Shown here in pieces: positions 8,946 through 18,630 of a stretch of DNA of 64,000 nt. The notes beneath the pieces were generated by a model. That model was not told the origin of the DNA and did no database searches. It saw nothing but the letters and a program-made list of their open reading frames with translations. The translations under genes were made by a program, and so were the position numbers. The first letter of the stretch is position 1. Every line of letters starts with the position of its first letter. Origin of the DNA: Chryseobacterium gleum (lineage in GTDB: Bacteria; Bacteroidota; Bacteroidia; Flavobacteriales; Weeksellaceae); NCBI RefSeq assembly GCF_900636535.1, contig NZ_LR134289.1:2976001-3040000 (forward strand), given 5' to 3'.

Positions 8946-11759
8946 TTAAATTACGATATTCACAATACGGTGAGGGACTACAATGATTTTTTTAGGGGTT
9001 TTACCCTCCAAAATCTGTTGCATTTTCTCGTTCGAAATCACCAAATCTTCCACTTCCTTGGCAGATAATTGAGCTGAAAGTGAAATTTTGAACTTCATTT
9101 TGCCATTTACGCTTACCGGATACTCAATTTCGTCTTCAACAAGATAATCCTCATTCAATACCGGGAATTTTTCAAATTCTATCGAAGTATCATGTCCTAA
9201 TAAATTCCACAATTCTTCACAGATATGAGGAGCATAAGGAGAAATGATAACGGCTAACGGTTCTAAAATATTGCGTTTGTTACATTTTATTTTCTGAAGT
9301 TCGTTTACAGCAATCATAAATGATGATACGGATGTATTGAAAGAGAAGTTTTCAATATCATATACGACCTTCTTTATTAAGGTATGTAAAACTTTATATT
9401 CCGCTTTTGCAGGTTCTTCGTCTGAAACTTCAAATACATCTCCATTAAAATAAAGATTCCAGAATTTTTTAAGGAAACCGTATACTCCACTTAGTCCCTG
9501 TGTATTCCAAGGTTTGGATTGCTCCAATGGTCCTAAGAACATTTCATATAATCTTAAACCATCCGCACCATATTCTTCACAGATGTCATCAGGGTTTACT
9601 ACATTATATTTAGACTTGGACATTTTTTCTACCTCACGGTCTGTGATGTATTTTCCATCTTCCAGAATAAATTCTGCATCAGCATAATCCGGCCTCCATG
9701 CCTTGAAAGCTTCTGTATCCAATTCATCAGAGGTACCTTTTAATAAGGATACATCTACGTGAATCTGCTGAGTTTTATAATCTTTAGCCAGATTTTTGGA
9801 TACATATTGATTTGTACCATCAATTCTGTACACAAATGCACTCATCCCTAAGATCATCCCCTGGTTAATCAATTTCTGGAATGGCTCCTCATGGCTGATA
9901 TATCCTCTGTCTTTTAAGAACATGTTCCAGAAACGGGAATATAATAAGTGGCCGGTTGCATGCTCGCTTCCTCCTATATATAGGTCTACCTGTCCCCAAT
10001 AGTCTGCCAGTTCTTTTTTAACAAAAGCTTCCTGATCATTAGGATCCATATATCTAAGGAAGTACCATGAGCTTCCTGCCCATCCCGGCATAGTAGATAA
10101 TTCTAAAGGGAAAATAGTTTTATCATCAATTAAGTCTGTAGCAACTACTTTATGATTAACCTCATCCCATGCAAATTCTTTTGCGTTTCCTAGTGGCGGA
10201 TCTCCATCTTCTGTAGGTAAGTATTTTTCAACTTCAGGAAGTTCCAGAGGTAAAGCGGAAGTTGGCAACGTGTATGGCATTCCATCCTTATAATATATAG
10301 GAACAGGTTCTCCCCAATAACGCTGTCTTGAGAAAATAGCATCACGCTGTCTGTAGTTGGTAGTTCCATGACCGATTCCTTTCGTTTCGATCTCGGAAAT
10401 TATTTTTGCTTTCGCATCATTATAATGTAATCCGTTTAAGAAATCAGAGTTTACACAAACGGAATCTTTAGAATCAAAAGATTTCTCCTGAACGTCTTCT
10501 TCAGTCTCTACAACTTTTTTAATTTCAAGATTAAACTTCTTAGCAAATCTGTGATCACGCTCATCATGTGCAGGAACGGCCATTACCGCACCTGTTCCAT
10601 ATCCCATCAGTACATAGTCTGAAATATAGATCGGCATTTTTTCATTGCTGAACGGATTGATTGCATAACTTCCGGTGAAAGCACCGCTCACGTTTTTCAC
10701 GTCAGACATTCTGTCTCTTTCGGTCTTTTTAGAAGTTTCTTCAATATAAGTGTCTACTTCTGCTTTTTGAGCATCAGTAGTAATCGTTTCCACTAAAGGG
10801 TTTTCCGGAGCCAACACCATAAAGGTTGCTCCAAAGATGGTATCAGGTCTTGTTGTAAATACCTCAACAATCTCGTCATGACCTTCTACCTGAAACTTAA
10901 CCTGCGCTCCCTGAGATTTTCCAATCCAGTATTCCTGAGAATCTTTCAACGGCTGTGGCCAGTCTAAAGTATTTAATCCCTGTAACAGTCTTTCAGAGTA
11001 TGCAGAGATTCTCATGCTCCACTGCATCATTTTCTTTTGGAAAACCGGGAATCCTCCTCTTTCGGATTTTCCATCTTTCACCTCATCATTTGCCAGTACT
11101 GTTCCTAATGCCGGGCACCAGTTTACAGTTGTCTCTGCTCTGTAGGCAAGACGATAGTTTAATAAGATATCTTCTTTATCAAGATCGGAAGCATTCTTCC
11201 ATTCTTCTGCTGTGAAATTTAATTCATCGTTCTGATTTGCATTTAAGCCTTCCGTTCCTTTTTCTTCAAAATGCTGAATCAAAGAATCAATAGCTTCTGC
11301 CTTGTCTGTATTTTTATTATACCAGGAATGGTATAGCTGGATAAAAATCCATTGCGTCCATTTATAATAAGATGCATCTGAAGTTCTTACTTCTCTGCTC
11401 CAGTCAAATGAAAAACCTATTTTTCTTAACTGCTCCTCATATCTGTTGATATTCTGTTCTGTAGTAATTGCCGGATGCTGCCCTGTCTGGATAGCATACT
11501 GTTCAGCAGGAAGACCAAAGCTGTCATATCCTACCGGGTGAAGAACATTAAACCCCTGATGTCTTTTATATCTCGCATAGATATCCGATGCAATATATCC
11601 CAGCGGGTGACCTACGTGAAGTCCTGCTCCTGATGGGTATGGAAACATATCGAGTACATAAAACTTAGGTTTATCTGTGTTATTAGAGGTTTTATAGGTT
11701 TGATTATCCTCCCAGTATTTCTGCCACTTTTTTTCTATCTGCTGATGATCGTAAAACAC
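8946..11759 (-). CDS. leuS: Leucyl-tRNA synthetase
   Basis: A class I aminoacyl-tRNA synthetase of 937 residues that charges tRNA-Leu. The HIGH-type motif is HVGH (residues 48-51) within [16 protein letters not shown], and the KMSKS loop is at 712-716. The CP1 editing domain contains [12 protein letters not shown], and the tRNA-binding anticodon domain follows the KMSKS loop. A -7-like TATTTTTG (minus strand, 11823-11830) lies about 64 bases upstream of the start. It is monocistronic in this window. The length is slightly above the usual 860-880, partly from an acidic insertion near residue 150 ([20 protein letters not shown]). Confidence 0.98.
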   Translation of the reverse strand: MFYDHQQIEKKWQKYWEDNQTYKTSNNTDKPKFYVLDMFPYPSGAGLHVGHPLGYIASDIYARYKRHQGFNVLHPVGYDSFGLPAEQYAIQTGQHPAITTEQNINRYEEQLRKIGFSFDWSREVRTSDASYYKWTQWIFIQLYHSWYNKNTDKAEAIDSLIQHFEEKGTEGLNANQNDELNFTAEEWKNASDLDKEDILLNYRLAYRAETTVNWCPALGTVLANDEVKDGKSERGGFPVFQKKMMQWSMRISAYSERLLQGLNTLDWPQPLKDSQEYWIGKSQGAQVKFQVEGHDEIVEVFTTRPDTIFGATFMVLAPENPLVETITTDAQKAEVDTYIEETSKKTERDRMSDVKNVSGAFTGSYAINPFSNEKMPIYISDYVLMGYGTGAVMAVPAHDERDHRFAKKFNLEIKKVVETEEDVQEKSFDSKDSVCVNSDFLNGLHYNDAKAKIISEIETKGIGHGTTNYRQRDAIFSRQRYWGEPVPIYYKDGMPYTLPTSALPLELPEVEKYLPTEDGDPPLGNAKEFAWDEVNHKVVATDLIDDKTIFPLELSTMPGWAGSSWYFLRYMDPNDQEAFVKKELADYWGQVDLYIGGSEHATGHLLYSRFWNMFLKDRGYISHEEPFQKLINQGMILGMSAFVYRIDGTNQYVSKNLAKDYKTQQIHVDVSLLKGTSDELDTEAFKAWRPDYADAEFILEDGKYITDREVEKMSKSKYNVVNPDDICEEYGADGLRLYEMFLGPLEQSKPWNTQGLSGVYGFLKKFWNLYFNGDVFEVSDEEPAKAEYKVLHTLIKKVVYDIENFSFNTSVSSFMIAVNELQKIKCNKRNILEPLAVIISPYAPHICEELWNLLGHDTSIEFEKFPVLNEDYLVEDEIEYPVSVNGKMKFKISLSAQLSAKEVEDLVISNEKMQQILEGKTPKKIIVVPHRIVNIVI

Positions 11760-11884
11760 TTTATATAGATGTTATATGTTAGACTTTAATATTGAATTAT
11801 TTTTCCCTTTTTACAAGAATCACAAAAATAATGATTTTAAAGGAAATAGAAATTTAATTTATGATGAATTGCAATTCCGGCTTC

Positions 11885-11913
11885 AACAAAAAAATCCCAT
11901 CCGGAGATGAGAT
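11885..11913 (-). terminator. Terminator of the lipocalin-like gene
   Basis: ATCCCATC (11894-11901) pairs with GATGAGAT (11906-11913). On the minus strand the stem is followed by seven T (11887-11893). Confidence 0.8.
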
Positions 11914-11941
11914 CTGTTTTTATATCCTGAAGTATATACTA

Positions 11942-12415
11942 TTATTGAGGAACTCTCTTGAAGGTAAATGTTCTTGTCTGGAATATCTTAGGATCCTGAG
12001 TTTCCTCTCTTACTGCAAGATTAAGCGTTGTTTCATTCAAAGTAATAATCTTTGCATTCTGTGGCTCTACGACTCCCTGAATTTTCATCTGGACATCTTT
12101 TCCTTCTTTATTATAGGTATAGTTGAATTTTATTTCTGAAAGAATAGCACACTGACCGGGCGTAGCAGTATCTCCCCAGTTTGTTTTCCCTCCCTTGGAG
12201 TCAGCGCTGAACCACCATCTGGTCTGTTTCTGACAGTCAGTATAAGTAATTGTGTTAGACACCGGATCCTCGCCGGTCTCTACAGTAGTAACTACTTCTT
12301 TTAATGGTTGCCAGGTCCCAACCAGAGGAGCTTCCAGAACAGTATCATTATTATCACTACATCCTGTAGCTGCAAACAAAGACAAACCTGCAAATAGTAA
12401 TGCTAATTTCTTCAT
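11942..12415 (-). CDS. Lipocalin-like lipoprotein
   Basis: A 157-residue lipoprotein with signal peptide and lipobox AATGC (Cys19), followed by an acidic SDNND spacer. The rest is strand-rich with a starting LVGTWQP motif, the hallmark of lipocalin-like (PF13648-type) proteins of Bacteroidota, and a closing TFTFKRV strand. Members are probably outer-membrane-anchored small-ligand or stress proteins, with no defined substrate. It is a single gene, terminated by the hairpin downstream. Confidence 0.8.
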   Translation of the reverse strand: MKKLALLFAGLSLFAATGCSDNNDTVLEAPLVGTWQPLKEVVTTVETGEDPVSNTITYTDCQKQTRWWFSADSKGGKTNWGDTATPGQCAILSEIKFNYTYNKEGKDVQMKIQGVVEPQNAKIITLNETTLNLAVREETQDPKIFQTRTFTFKRVPQ

Positions 12416-12614
12416 AGATCAATTTTTTCAAGCGCTAAAATTATAATTTTTTTGATTTATATTACTATTTTTTATGAAAAATTATTTCATCGGGCTTTAT
12501 TTATATATATTTTAAAACACTCTGATGTACTTTTCCCTTTATTTAACAAATAATGAATATATGAGCATCATTCATTGTATTAAAAAAGTTATTTTTGCAT
12601 GAAACAAAATACAA

Positions 12615-13592
12615 ATGCAGGATATAACGAGAAACAATTTTGATTTTATACGTGTTCTCCTTGCTTTCATTGTCTTTGTAGGACATTTGGGGGCATTAAG
12701 CGGCGCTGACCAGCTTACAATTTTAACGTACAGCCCTGTGGAAGTGGCTGTTTTCTCATTTTTTATCGTTAGTGGCTTTCTTATTGCGAGAAGTTATGAA
12801 AGATCATCAAGCTTAAAAAGCTACGCCAAAAAGAGATTTAACAGAATTGTTCCTGCCTATTTGTTAGTTGTATTTCTATGTGCAACATTATTAAGTCTGG
12901 TCAGCACTTTACCTTTTTCTGAATATTTTGGCAATACACAGGTGTATAAATACCTATTCTGGAATTCAATTTTCATGAATTTTAAAGCGCCATGGCTACC
13001 CGGAGTATTCGGAAACCAGGCGGTAAACGGAGCATTGTGGACCCTTAAAATAGAAATGTGCTTTTATATTGCTGTTCCACTGATGTTTTTATTGTTTGGA
13101 AAAAATAACAAATACCGGAATATCAGTCTGATTGTATTGTATTTTCTCTCACTAATTTATCTCAACTATTTTGAAATGGCCGGAAAAGCTGCCCTTTCCA
13201 GACAATTACCGGGATCATTATGTTATTTCATTGGCGGAATGCTGATCTACTTTAACTTTGATAAGTTTATCAAACATAAAAATGCTTTATTCATCATTGC
13301 CATAATTACTGTCTGGATAGATCTTATTTTTAAAATAAAACTATTTTCTCCAATGATGATCAGTATTATTGTTCTGTACATTGCTTATTCATTTAAGTTC
13401 CTGAACAATTTTGGAAAGTACGGAGATTTCACTTACGGCATTTATATATTCCACTTCCCTATTATCAGGGTATTTGCAACATTGGGGCTTTTCGCCAGCT
13501 ACAATCCTTATTTAATGGGATTGGTATGCATGTTGGTAGTAATCGGGGTAGGAATTGCTTCCTGGCATCTTTATGAAAAAAGATTTTTATAA
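12615..13592 (+). CDS. Membrane acyltransferase (acyltransferase 3 family)
   Basis: A 325-residue integral membrane protein with about ten helices. The N-terminal NNFDFIRVLLAFIVFVGH carries the catalytic-type His of the acyltransferase 3 family (OatA/WecH/NodX type). Members O-acetylate or O-acylate sugars of LPS, peptidoglycan or exopolysaccharide on the cell surface. The ATG at 12615 lies 18 bases after a TATTTTTG -7-like element (12590-12597). A glycosyltransferase follows 22 bases downstream in the same operon, so a glycan acceptor is likely. Confidence 0.88.
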   Translation: MQDITRNNFDFIRVLLAFIVFVGHLGALSGADQLTILTYSPVEVAVFSFFIVSGFLIARSYERSSSLKSYAKKRFNRIVPAYLLVVFLCATLLSLVSTLPFSEYFGNTQVYKYLFWNSIFMNFKAPWLPGVFGNQAVNGALWTLKIEMCFYIAVPLMFLLFGKNNKYRNISLIVLYFLSLIYLNYFEMAGKAALSRQLPGSLCYFIGGMLIYFNFDKFIKHKNALFIIAIITVWIDLIFKIKLFSPMMISIIVLYIAYSFKFLNNFGKYGDFTYGIYIFHFPIIRVFATLGLFASYNPYLMGLVCMLVVIGVGIASWHLYEKRFL

Positions 13593-13614
13593 TTTTACAA
13601 TTCAAAAAGCATAA

Positions 13615-14370
13615 ATGAAAGATCTTGTCTCCATTATTACTCCATGTTATAATTCTGCAGAATTTATCGAGGAAACCATACAGTCTGTTCTTAACCAAAC
13701 CTATGAAAACTGGGAGTGGCTGATCACTGATGACCTTTCTAAAGATAATACTGTTGAGATCATCAGGAAATATAATGATCCCAGAATAAAGCTGCAGGTA
13801 CTGGAGAAAAACGGAGGCGCAGGAAATGCAAGGAACAACAGCCTGGAAAGAGCCCAGGGAAGATATATTGCCTTTCTGGATTCTGATGATTACTGGTATC
13901 CCGAATATCTTGAAACAATGACCGGTTATATGCAGGAACACCATGTAGAACTTGTCTACTGTAATTATTCCAGATGTAATGAGCAGCTGCAGCCAATTCT
14001 GAAAGACTTTCTGGCTGACAAAACAGTTACTTTCTCCAATCTGCTGAAGACATGCCGTCTTGCTCCTGTCTCTACCATGTATGATACCCAAAGAGTTGGT
14101 AAATTCCTGTTCCCCGTAAAAAGCAAACGCGAGGACCATGTGATGTGGCTTAATCTTTTAAAGGTCATTCCGGAAGGGATGCCAGTAAAAAAAACGCTGG
14201 CAAAGTACAGAATGCGGGAAAACAGTGTTTCCAGAAATAAAAAAAACATCATCAAAGATCAATACCTTGTCTATAAAGATTTCATGGGATTTTCAACATT
14301 AAAATCATTATACTATACGGCTAACTGGGCGCTAAATGGATTCCTCAAATATTCGAAAATTTTTAATTAA
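13615..14370 (+). CDS. Glycosyltransferase family 2
   Basis: A 251-residue GT2 enzyme with GT-A fold. The nucleotide-sugar domain opens with VSIITPCYNSAEFIEETI, followed by DDLSKDNT and the metal-binding FLDSDDYW (about residues 83-90). It transfers a sugar from an NDP donor to a glycan or lipid acceptor at the cytosolic face; donor and acceptor cannot be read. It follows the acyltransferase by 22 bases and overlaps the next gene by one base (TAATG), so the three form an operon. Confidence 0.92.
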   Translation: MKDLVSIITPCYNSAEFIEETIQSVLNQTYENWEWLITDDLSKDNTVEIIRKYNDPRIKLQVLEKNGGAGNARNNSLERAQGRYIAFLDSDDYWYPEYLETMTGYMQEHHVELVYCNYSRCNEQLQPILKDFLADKTVTFSNLLKTCRLAPVSTMYDTQRVGKFLFPVKSKREDHVMWLNLLKVIPEGMPVKKTLAKYRMRENSVSRNKKNIIKDQYLVYKDFMGFSTLKSLYYTANWALNGFLKYSKIFN

Positions 14371-14996
14371 TGGAGTATTCAAAAGAGTTCAAAGCCGCTC
14401 TGAGTGCTTTTTCAGGTGCCGAGAAAGACAAACTCATTTTCAGACTCCTTAGGAAGGACAAATTGTTATCCAAAAAGCTGTATTTCGAACTGATTGACCC
14501 GGAAACTACGGATGATAAAAGAAATGCCATGGAAGAACATGTGGAAGAACAGGTCCTCCTAGCTGCAAAATATATCGGAAACGCCAAATATTTTCTGACC
14601 ATTATTCGAAAAATAAGCGCTGAAATTACTGAACACGTCAAAATCACCACTGACAAATTCGGGGAAGTCTCACTGAATCTTCTTCTGATCAACAAAGTAC
14701 TGGAAAACAACAGCGACCTCAGCAGGCAGAGGTTTGATAATGTTTACAAGCTTTATATTTATATGATCAACAAAGTATTTAAATCTTTGCTTTTAATTAA
14801 AAAACTGGATGAAGATTACTGGCTGGAAATTGATGAATATCTTCGTGAAACTTCAGATAAAATCTTAGAAAATCACTACCTGCAAAAGCTGTGTATTAAT
14901 AATGGGCTTGATCTTAATTGGTTTGAATGTGATAAAATTCCAGGGAATATTGATCAGATCATGAAAGAAATTAAAAGCCAGGGATTTTTAAGATAA
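14370..14996 (+). CDS. Conserved-looking protein of unknown function in a glycan operon
   Basis: A 208-residue, charged, mostly helical protein with no signal peptide or membrane segment. I do not recognise the family. It contains EEHVEEQVLLAAKYIG and a repeated KVL/KVF helix pattern. Its ATG overlaps the stop of the preceding glycosyltransferase by one base, indicating translational coupling, so it is probably a real cytosolic partner of that operon. Its last nine bases overlap the 3' end of waaA on the other strand. Confidence 0.75.
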   Translation: MEYSKEFKAALSAFSGAEKDKLIFRLLRKDKLLSKKLYFELIDPETTDDKRNAMEEHVEEQVLLAAKYIGNAKYFLTIIRKISAEITEHVKITTDKFGEVSLNLLLINKVLENNSDLSRQRFDNVYKLYIYMINKVFKSLLLIKKLDEDYWLEIDEYLRETSDKILENHYLQKLCINNGLDLNWFECDKIPGNIDQIMKEIKSQGFLR

Positions 14997-16226
14997 GATT
15001 TTCTGAAGAATCATTCTGGTAGAATCAGGCTTATTATCTATAAACTTTCCTGCATTCCGGGACATCTCCGCAAGTTCTTCTTTATTATCCTCATTGGTAA
15101 GAAATAAAACAAATTCTGCAGTCGTATATTCGTCTTTAAAAGACTTTCCGCCACCAGCAGCGATCAGATCATCAGCTTCGGGATTCTTTTTGTAATGATT
15201 TCCAAAGACCACAGGAACACCAAAAGTTGCCGCCTCCAGGATATTATGAAGGCCCGCATCGTGAAATCCTCCTCCCACAACAGCCACCTCTGCATATGAA
15301 TATAGTTTTGATAACAAGCCTATACTGTCTATAATCAAAATCTGGGAATTGCGAATTGAAGACTGAAAATTATGTATTTCACTGTACAATAAGGCATCTG
15401 GGAATATATTTTTAAGATGCTCTACTCTTTTCAGATCATGAGGTGCTATGATGAGCTTCACCGTATTATTTTTACGGGAAACAGCTTCTGCTATTTTCTC
15501 TTCAGCCTGCCAGGAACTTCCGAAAACAATGGCTTTACTTTCTCCTTTAAAATCAGAAATAAAGTCTACATGATTGTTGCGCTCACGAAGTTGTTTTACC
15601 CTGTCAAACCTTGTATCTCCCGTTACAGAAGACTTTATCAACCCTACACTTTTCGCAAGGGCCAATGAAAACTGAGTCTGATGGAAAAACCAGTCTACAT
15701 TGTCCTGAAGCTGTTTTACAAACCATTTCCCATACGAGGTAAAAAAGGACTGTCTCTCATAGAACAATGCTGAAATTACATAAACCTTTGCTCCCTGATT
15801 CTTAAGTTCAGCAAGCAGGTTATACCAGTAGTCATATTTAACCGTAAAAAATAGTTCAGTGTTAAATTGTGATATAAACTCTTTAACAGTATGTTTTTTA
15901 TCGAAAGGTAAGTAACAGATTACATCTGCCATATGCTTCTTTTTCACCACATTCTCATATCCTGACGGGGAAAAGAAAGTTACCAGGACTTTATGGTCGG
16001 GAAAAATTTCCTTAAGCTTTTCCAGAACCGGCAATCCCTGCTCATATTCTCCTAAACTGGCAGCATGCATCCAGATTACCTTATCTGTCTGTGAAAATGA
16101 AGATTTTACTTTGGTCAAAGACTCGCTCCTCCCTTCAACGCCTTTTTTAGTTTTATCATTAAACAAGGCGAAAACCTTCATTCCAAAAGTCAGCAGACTG
16201 ATAAATAGATTATATAGAAAAGCCAT
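14988..16226 (-). CDS. waaA: 3-deoxy-D-manno-octulosonic acid (Kdo) transferase
   Basis: A 412-residue WaaA/KdtA. It has a short N-terminal membrane anchor (about residues 1-20), then the glycosyltransferase N domain of the Kdo transferase family, with IWMHAASLGEYEQGLPVLE containing the catalytic Glu region. The C-terminal GT-B half contains VVGGGFHDAGLHNILEAATFG, the CMP-Kdo-binding signature. It attaches Kdo to lipid A precursors at the inner membrane, the base of the LPS core. It sits next to the acyltransferase/glycosyltransferase operon (convergent overlap), consistent with LPS or lipooligosaccharide assembly. Confidence 0.95.
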   Translation of the reverse strand: MAFLYNLFISLLTFGMKVFALFNDKTKKGVEGRSESLTKVKSSFSQTDKVIWMHAASLGEYEQGLPVLEKLKEIFPDHKVLVTFFSPSGYENVVKKKHMADVICYLPFDKKHTVKEFISQFNTELFFTVKYDYWYNLLAELKNQGAKVYVISALFYERQSFFTSYGKWFVKQLQDNVDWFFHQTQFSLALAKSVGLIKSSVTGDTRFDRVKQLRERNNHVDFISDFKGESKAIVFGSSWQAEEKIAEAVSRKNNTVKLIIAPHDLKRVEHLKNIFPDALLYSEIHNFQSSIRNSQILIIDSIGLLSKLYSYAEVAVVGGGFHDAGLHNILEAATFGVPVVFGNHYKKNPEADDLIAAGGGKSFKDEYTTAEFVLFLTNEDNKEELAEMSRNAGKFIDNKPDSTRMILQKILS

Positions 16227-16232
16227 TTTTAA

Positions 16233-16577
16233 TTATTCTTTAATTTCAATTCTATCATGATCCGTAGGAGGATTTGATACGACTAAAAACTCAATTTCCG
16301 CTTCAGATTCATTGGAGATAAAATGCCTTGTTCCCGGTGCAATAGAAATAGATTCATTTTGTTTAACCCAAAACTTTTCTTCATTGATAAATAATACTGC
16401 TTCTCCTTTGAGGATGTAGAAAAATTGATCCGCTATCTCATGGTAGTGCAGTTTTTCTGAAGTTCCGGCAGGCATCTTTTCCTGCTTCACAGATAAGTTT
16501 CGCGTATTTTTAAGGACCCAGCTGTCACATTGGTTTCCCCAGATATAGTGTTCTGAATTTTCTTTAGAATGTATCAT
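16233..16577 (-). CDS. Single-domain cupin protein
   Basis: A 114-residue small beta-barrel cupin. The metal-binding residues are seen as HYH (His44, His46) followed by QFFYILKGEA, with the second motif near APGTRHFI. Small cupins are sugar isomerases, dioxygenases or regulators. The substrate is unknown. It overlaps the upstream DUF1648 gene by four bases and waaA follows six bases downstream, so the three are probably cotranscribed. Confidence 0.85.
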   Translation of the reverse strand: MIHSKENSEHYIWGNQCDSWVLKNTRNLSVKQEKMPAGTSEKLHYHEIADQFFYILKGEAVLFINEEKFWVKQNESISIAPGTRHFISNESEAEIEFLVVSNPPTDHDRIEIKE

Positions 16578-17041
16578 TTAAACAAGTGAGTAATGAAAAG
16601 TAATAAAGGAACAAACAATACAACTGATAAAAAAATGGTGGCGATTGAGATTCTAGGTTTAGCCTTATCATCAGCAGCATATCTGAACATATAGTCCTGA
16701 ATATTCAAAAAAATCATGCCTAATATAAGAAAGAGAGTTCTCAATCCGATTTTCATAATTAAAAACTGGGCATTCATATTCTTATCTGTAATCTCTACCG
16801 GGAAATTAGTATCCTCAGGATGTCTGGTTCCATAGGTGAACACTGCATACAGCCCCAGCGCCAGTACTGGCATCAGAAAGGCATAGATTTTCCCTCCAAA
16901 GCCATCTGGTTTTCCTTCCAGATCAAAATGCACAGGAATACGATCTGGCAAAGCACTATAATTTTTCAGGGTAAACCACCATAAAAAAGCTACCCATCCA
17001 AAATTAAAAATATCAAAAATTATAAAAAGAATATTTTCCAT
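16574..17041 (-). CDS. DUF1648 membrane protein (SdpI-like N domain)
   Basis: A 155-residue protein with about four hydrophobic helices. The loop LPDRIPVHFDLEGKPDGFGGK (about residues 32-52) is the DUF1648 hallmark, found at the N-terminus of SdpI-like immunity/membrane proteins. No SdpI C-terminal domain is present, so an immunity role is not supported. It overlaps the cupin gene by four bases, suggesting coupling. Confidence 0.85.
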   Translation of the reverse strand: MENILFIIFDIFNFGWVAFLWWFTLKNYSALPDRIPVHFDLEGKPDGFGGKIYAFLMPVLALGLYAVFTYGTRHPEDTNFPVEITDKNMNAQFLIMKIGLRTLFLILGMIFLNIQDYMFRYAADDKAKPRISIATIFLSVVLFVPLLLFITHLFK

Positions 17042-17063
17042 TTCAAATGAGATTTAACCGAGG

Positions 17064-17780
17064 CTAGATTACAGTTTTCAGCACTCTAAGCTTGTGAGTA
17101 TGCTTATTCATTTCTTTATTGAAAATCCCGGTGGAATCCAAAGTGTCAATTCTTACTTTTCCAGAAGCATGAATAATTTTCTGATTGTCCAGCATAATTC
17201 CTACATGGATAATTTTCCCTTCAGCATTTTCAAAGAAAGCAAGATCCCCGGGCTGTGTTTCTTCTACAAAGGTAAGCGGTTCTCCCACTTCAGCCTGCTG
17301 TGAAGCATCTCTTGGAATTTTAATATTGTGAATTTTATAGACCAATTGGGTAAAGCCGGAGCAATCTACTGCAAAAAAGCTTTTGCCTCCCCACAGATAG
17401 GGTACATTAAGGAACTCTTTTGCCGTCAGCGCAATACTTTCACGTACATCATGGCTTCTTCTTGAGGCCACCACCGGAAATTCCACTTCTGAACCCATCG
17501 ACAGTAAAGTCTTCCCGTCATTCATCAGTACGGAAGAGAAATCTTCAGTAACGACAGTCACTTTTCTATTAGCGAGCTCCTCATCTGTTACCGGTTTTAG
17601 CTGTTTGGTATCCATCCATCCTTCATAGCCGTCATAGTGCATCTTTATTTTGGTCCAGTTTTTATCTACTTCCAAAATATCGGCACTTTCCCCGAACAAT
17701 ATTTCCGTAACAATTTCAGCCCTGTCAGAATTCTCTGCACGGACCGGCGCTACTGTAACAATACAAATTCCTTTATTCAT
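17064..17780 (-). CDS. NlpC/P60 (C40) cell-wall hydrolase with SH3 domain
   Basis: A 238-residue protein. The N-terminal part (about 1-65) looks like a bacterial SH3 domain, with YEGWMDTKQLKPV. The C-terminal NlpC/P60 peptidase domain has catalytic Cys140 in FFAVDCSGFTQ, His192 in IHVGIM and His204 in IIHASG. Enzymes of this type cut gamma-D-Glu-diaminopimelate bonds in peptide stems, in turnover or recycling. No signal peptide is visible, so it may act in the cytosol on recycled muropeptides, like YkfC. Confidence 0.92.
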   Translation of the reverse strand: MNKGICIVTVAPVRAENSDRAEIVTEILFGESADILEVDKNWTKIKMHYDGYEGWMDTKQLKPVTDEELANRKVTVVTEDFSSVLMNDGKTLLSMGSEVEFPVVASRRSHDVRESIALTAKEFLNVPYLWGGKSFFAVDCSGFTQLVYKIHNIKIPRDASQQAEVGEPLTFVEETQPGDLAFFENAEGKIIHVGIMLDNQKIIHASGKVRIDTLDSTGIFNKEMNKHTHKLRVLKTVI

Positions 17781-17865
17781 TAATTCTCAATTTAAAGATT
17801 GAATAATTTAAAGATCAAAATACTATGCTGTATCTCTTTAAATGTTTAATCCTTGAATATTTCAG

Positions 17866-18513
17866 TTACTTTCTGCGAAGAAAGTTGACTCCATCACGCA
17901 AAGGTAAAATAAGATTTTCAAAATCTTCGTCTTTTGCCGCTAAATCATTTAACTCCTGAATAGACTGGGTAGACTTCAACTTCGGATTTTCTTCCAATAC
18001 TTTTCCGTACCACAGAACATTATCAAACAGAATTACAGTTCCGGACTTCGTATGTGGTTTTATCAATCTGAAATATTCGGCATAGTTTTCCTTATCAGCG
18101 TCTACGAAAATCAAATCAAAAAATTCATCTGTTTCTTTTAAATATTCCTTGGCATCCTGAAGTTTAAAATCAATCTGGCTGGCATATTCACTAGATTCAA
18201 AATATTTTTTCGGAAGATAGACAAGATCCTCATTCACATCCAATGTTGTAATTTTTCCGTCTTTTGCCAATCCTGATGCAAGACACAAAGTAGCATATCC
18301 TGTAAAAGTTCCTATTTCAAGAATACTTTTCGGTTTCAACATTTGGGAAATAATGGTCAACAATCTTCCCTGCTGATATCCTGAAATCATATGAGGCTGT
18401 GTCGTCTTCTGATAAGTCTCCCTTCTCAGCTTTTTCAGAATTTCAGATTCCGAAGAAGCATGTGCTTCCAAATATCTATCCATTTCAGGATTCTTTTCTT
18501 CAAAAAAACTCAT
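17866..18513 (-). CDS. O-methyltransferase, class I SAM-dependent (family 3)
   Basis: A 215-residue SAM-dependent enzyme resembling catechol/caffeoyl-CoA O-methyltransferases. The SAM-binding motif I is ILEIGTFTGYATLCLA and the metal-binding FVDADKENYAEYF follows at about residues 138-150. It methylates a hydroxyl group of an unidentified small molecule. The ATG at 18513 is at the usual distance from motif I. The upstream intergenic region holds a terminator for the neighbouring small peptide gene. Confidence 0.9.
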   Translation of the reverse strand: MSFFEEKNPEMDRYLEAHASSESEILKKLRRETYQKTTQPHMISGYQQGRLLTIISQMLKPKSILEIGTFTGYATLCLASGLAKDGKITTLDVNEDLVYLPKKYFESSEYASQIDFKLQDAKEYLKETDEFFDLIFVDADKENYAEYFRLIKPHTKSGTVILFDNVLWYGKVLEENPKLKSTQSIQELNDLAAKDEDFENLILPLRDGVNFLRRK

Positions 18514-18576
18514 ATAATTTTAATTTAAACAAATTTAAGGATTTTAAAGTTTCTTTCTACACTGCAAAGTAAGATA

Positions 18577-18606
18577 TAAAAAAAGAGAGAAATTAATCCC
18601 TCTTTA
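18577..18606 (-). terminator. Terminator of the six-cysteine peptide gene
   Basis: AAAGAG (18582-18587) pairs with CTCTTT (18600-18605), extended by two inner pairs. The minus-strand tail is a run of T (18577-18581). It begins 25 bases after the peptide stop. Confidence 0.6.
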
Positions 18607-18630
18607 TTCGTGTACTTAGCTTTTAGAATT

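Noticed and set aside
11861..12139. Plus-strand frame of 92 codons opposite the lipocalin-like gene
   Set aside because: It is antisense to a clear lipoprotein gene and has no family features; it also covers the terminator stem.
13465..14139. Minus-strand frame of 224 codons opposite the acyltransferase and glycosyltransferase genes
   Set aside because: Long, but it is antisense to two strongly supported genes and shows no coherent motifs.
16574..17041. SdpI-type immunity protein
   Set aside because: Only the DUF1648 domain is present; the SdpI C-terminal domain and any toxin neighbour are missing.
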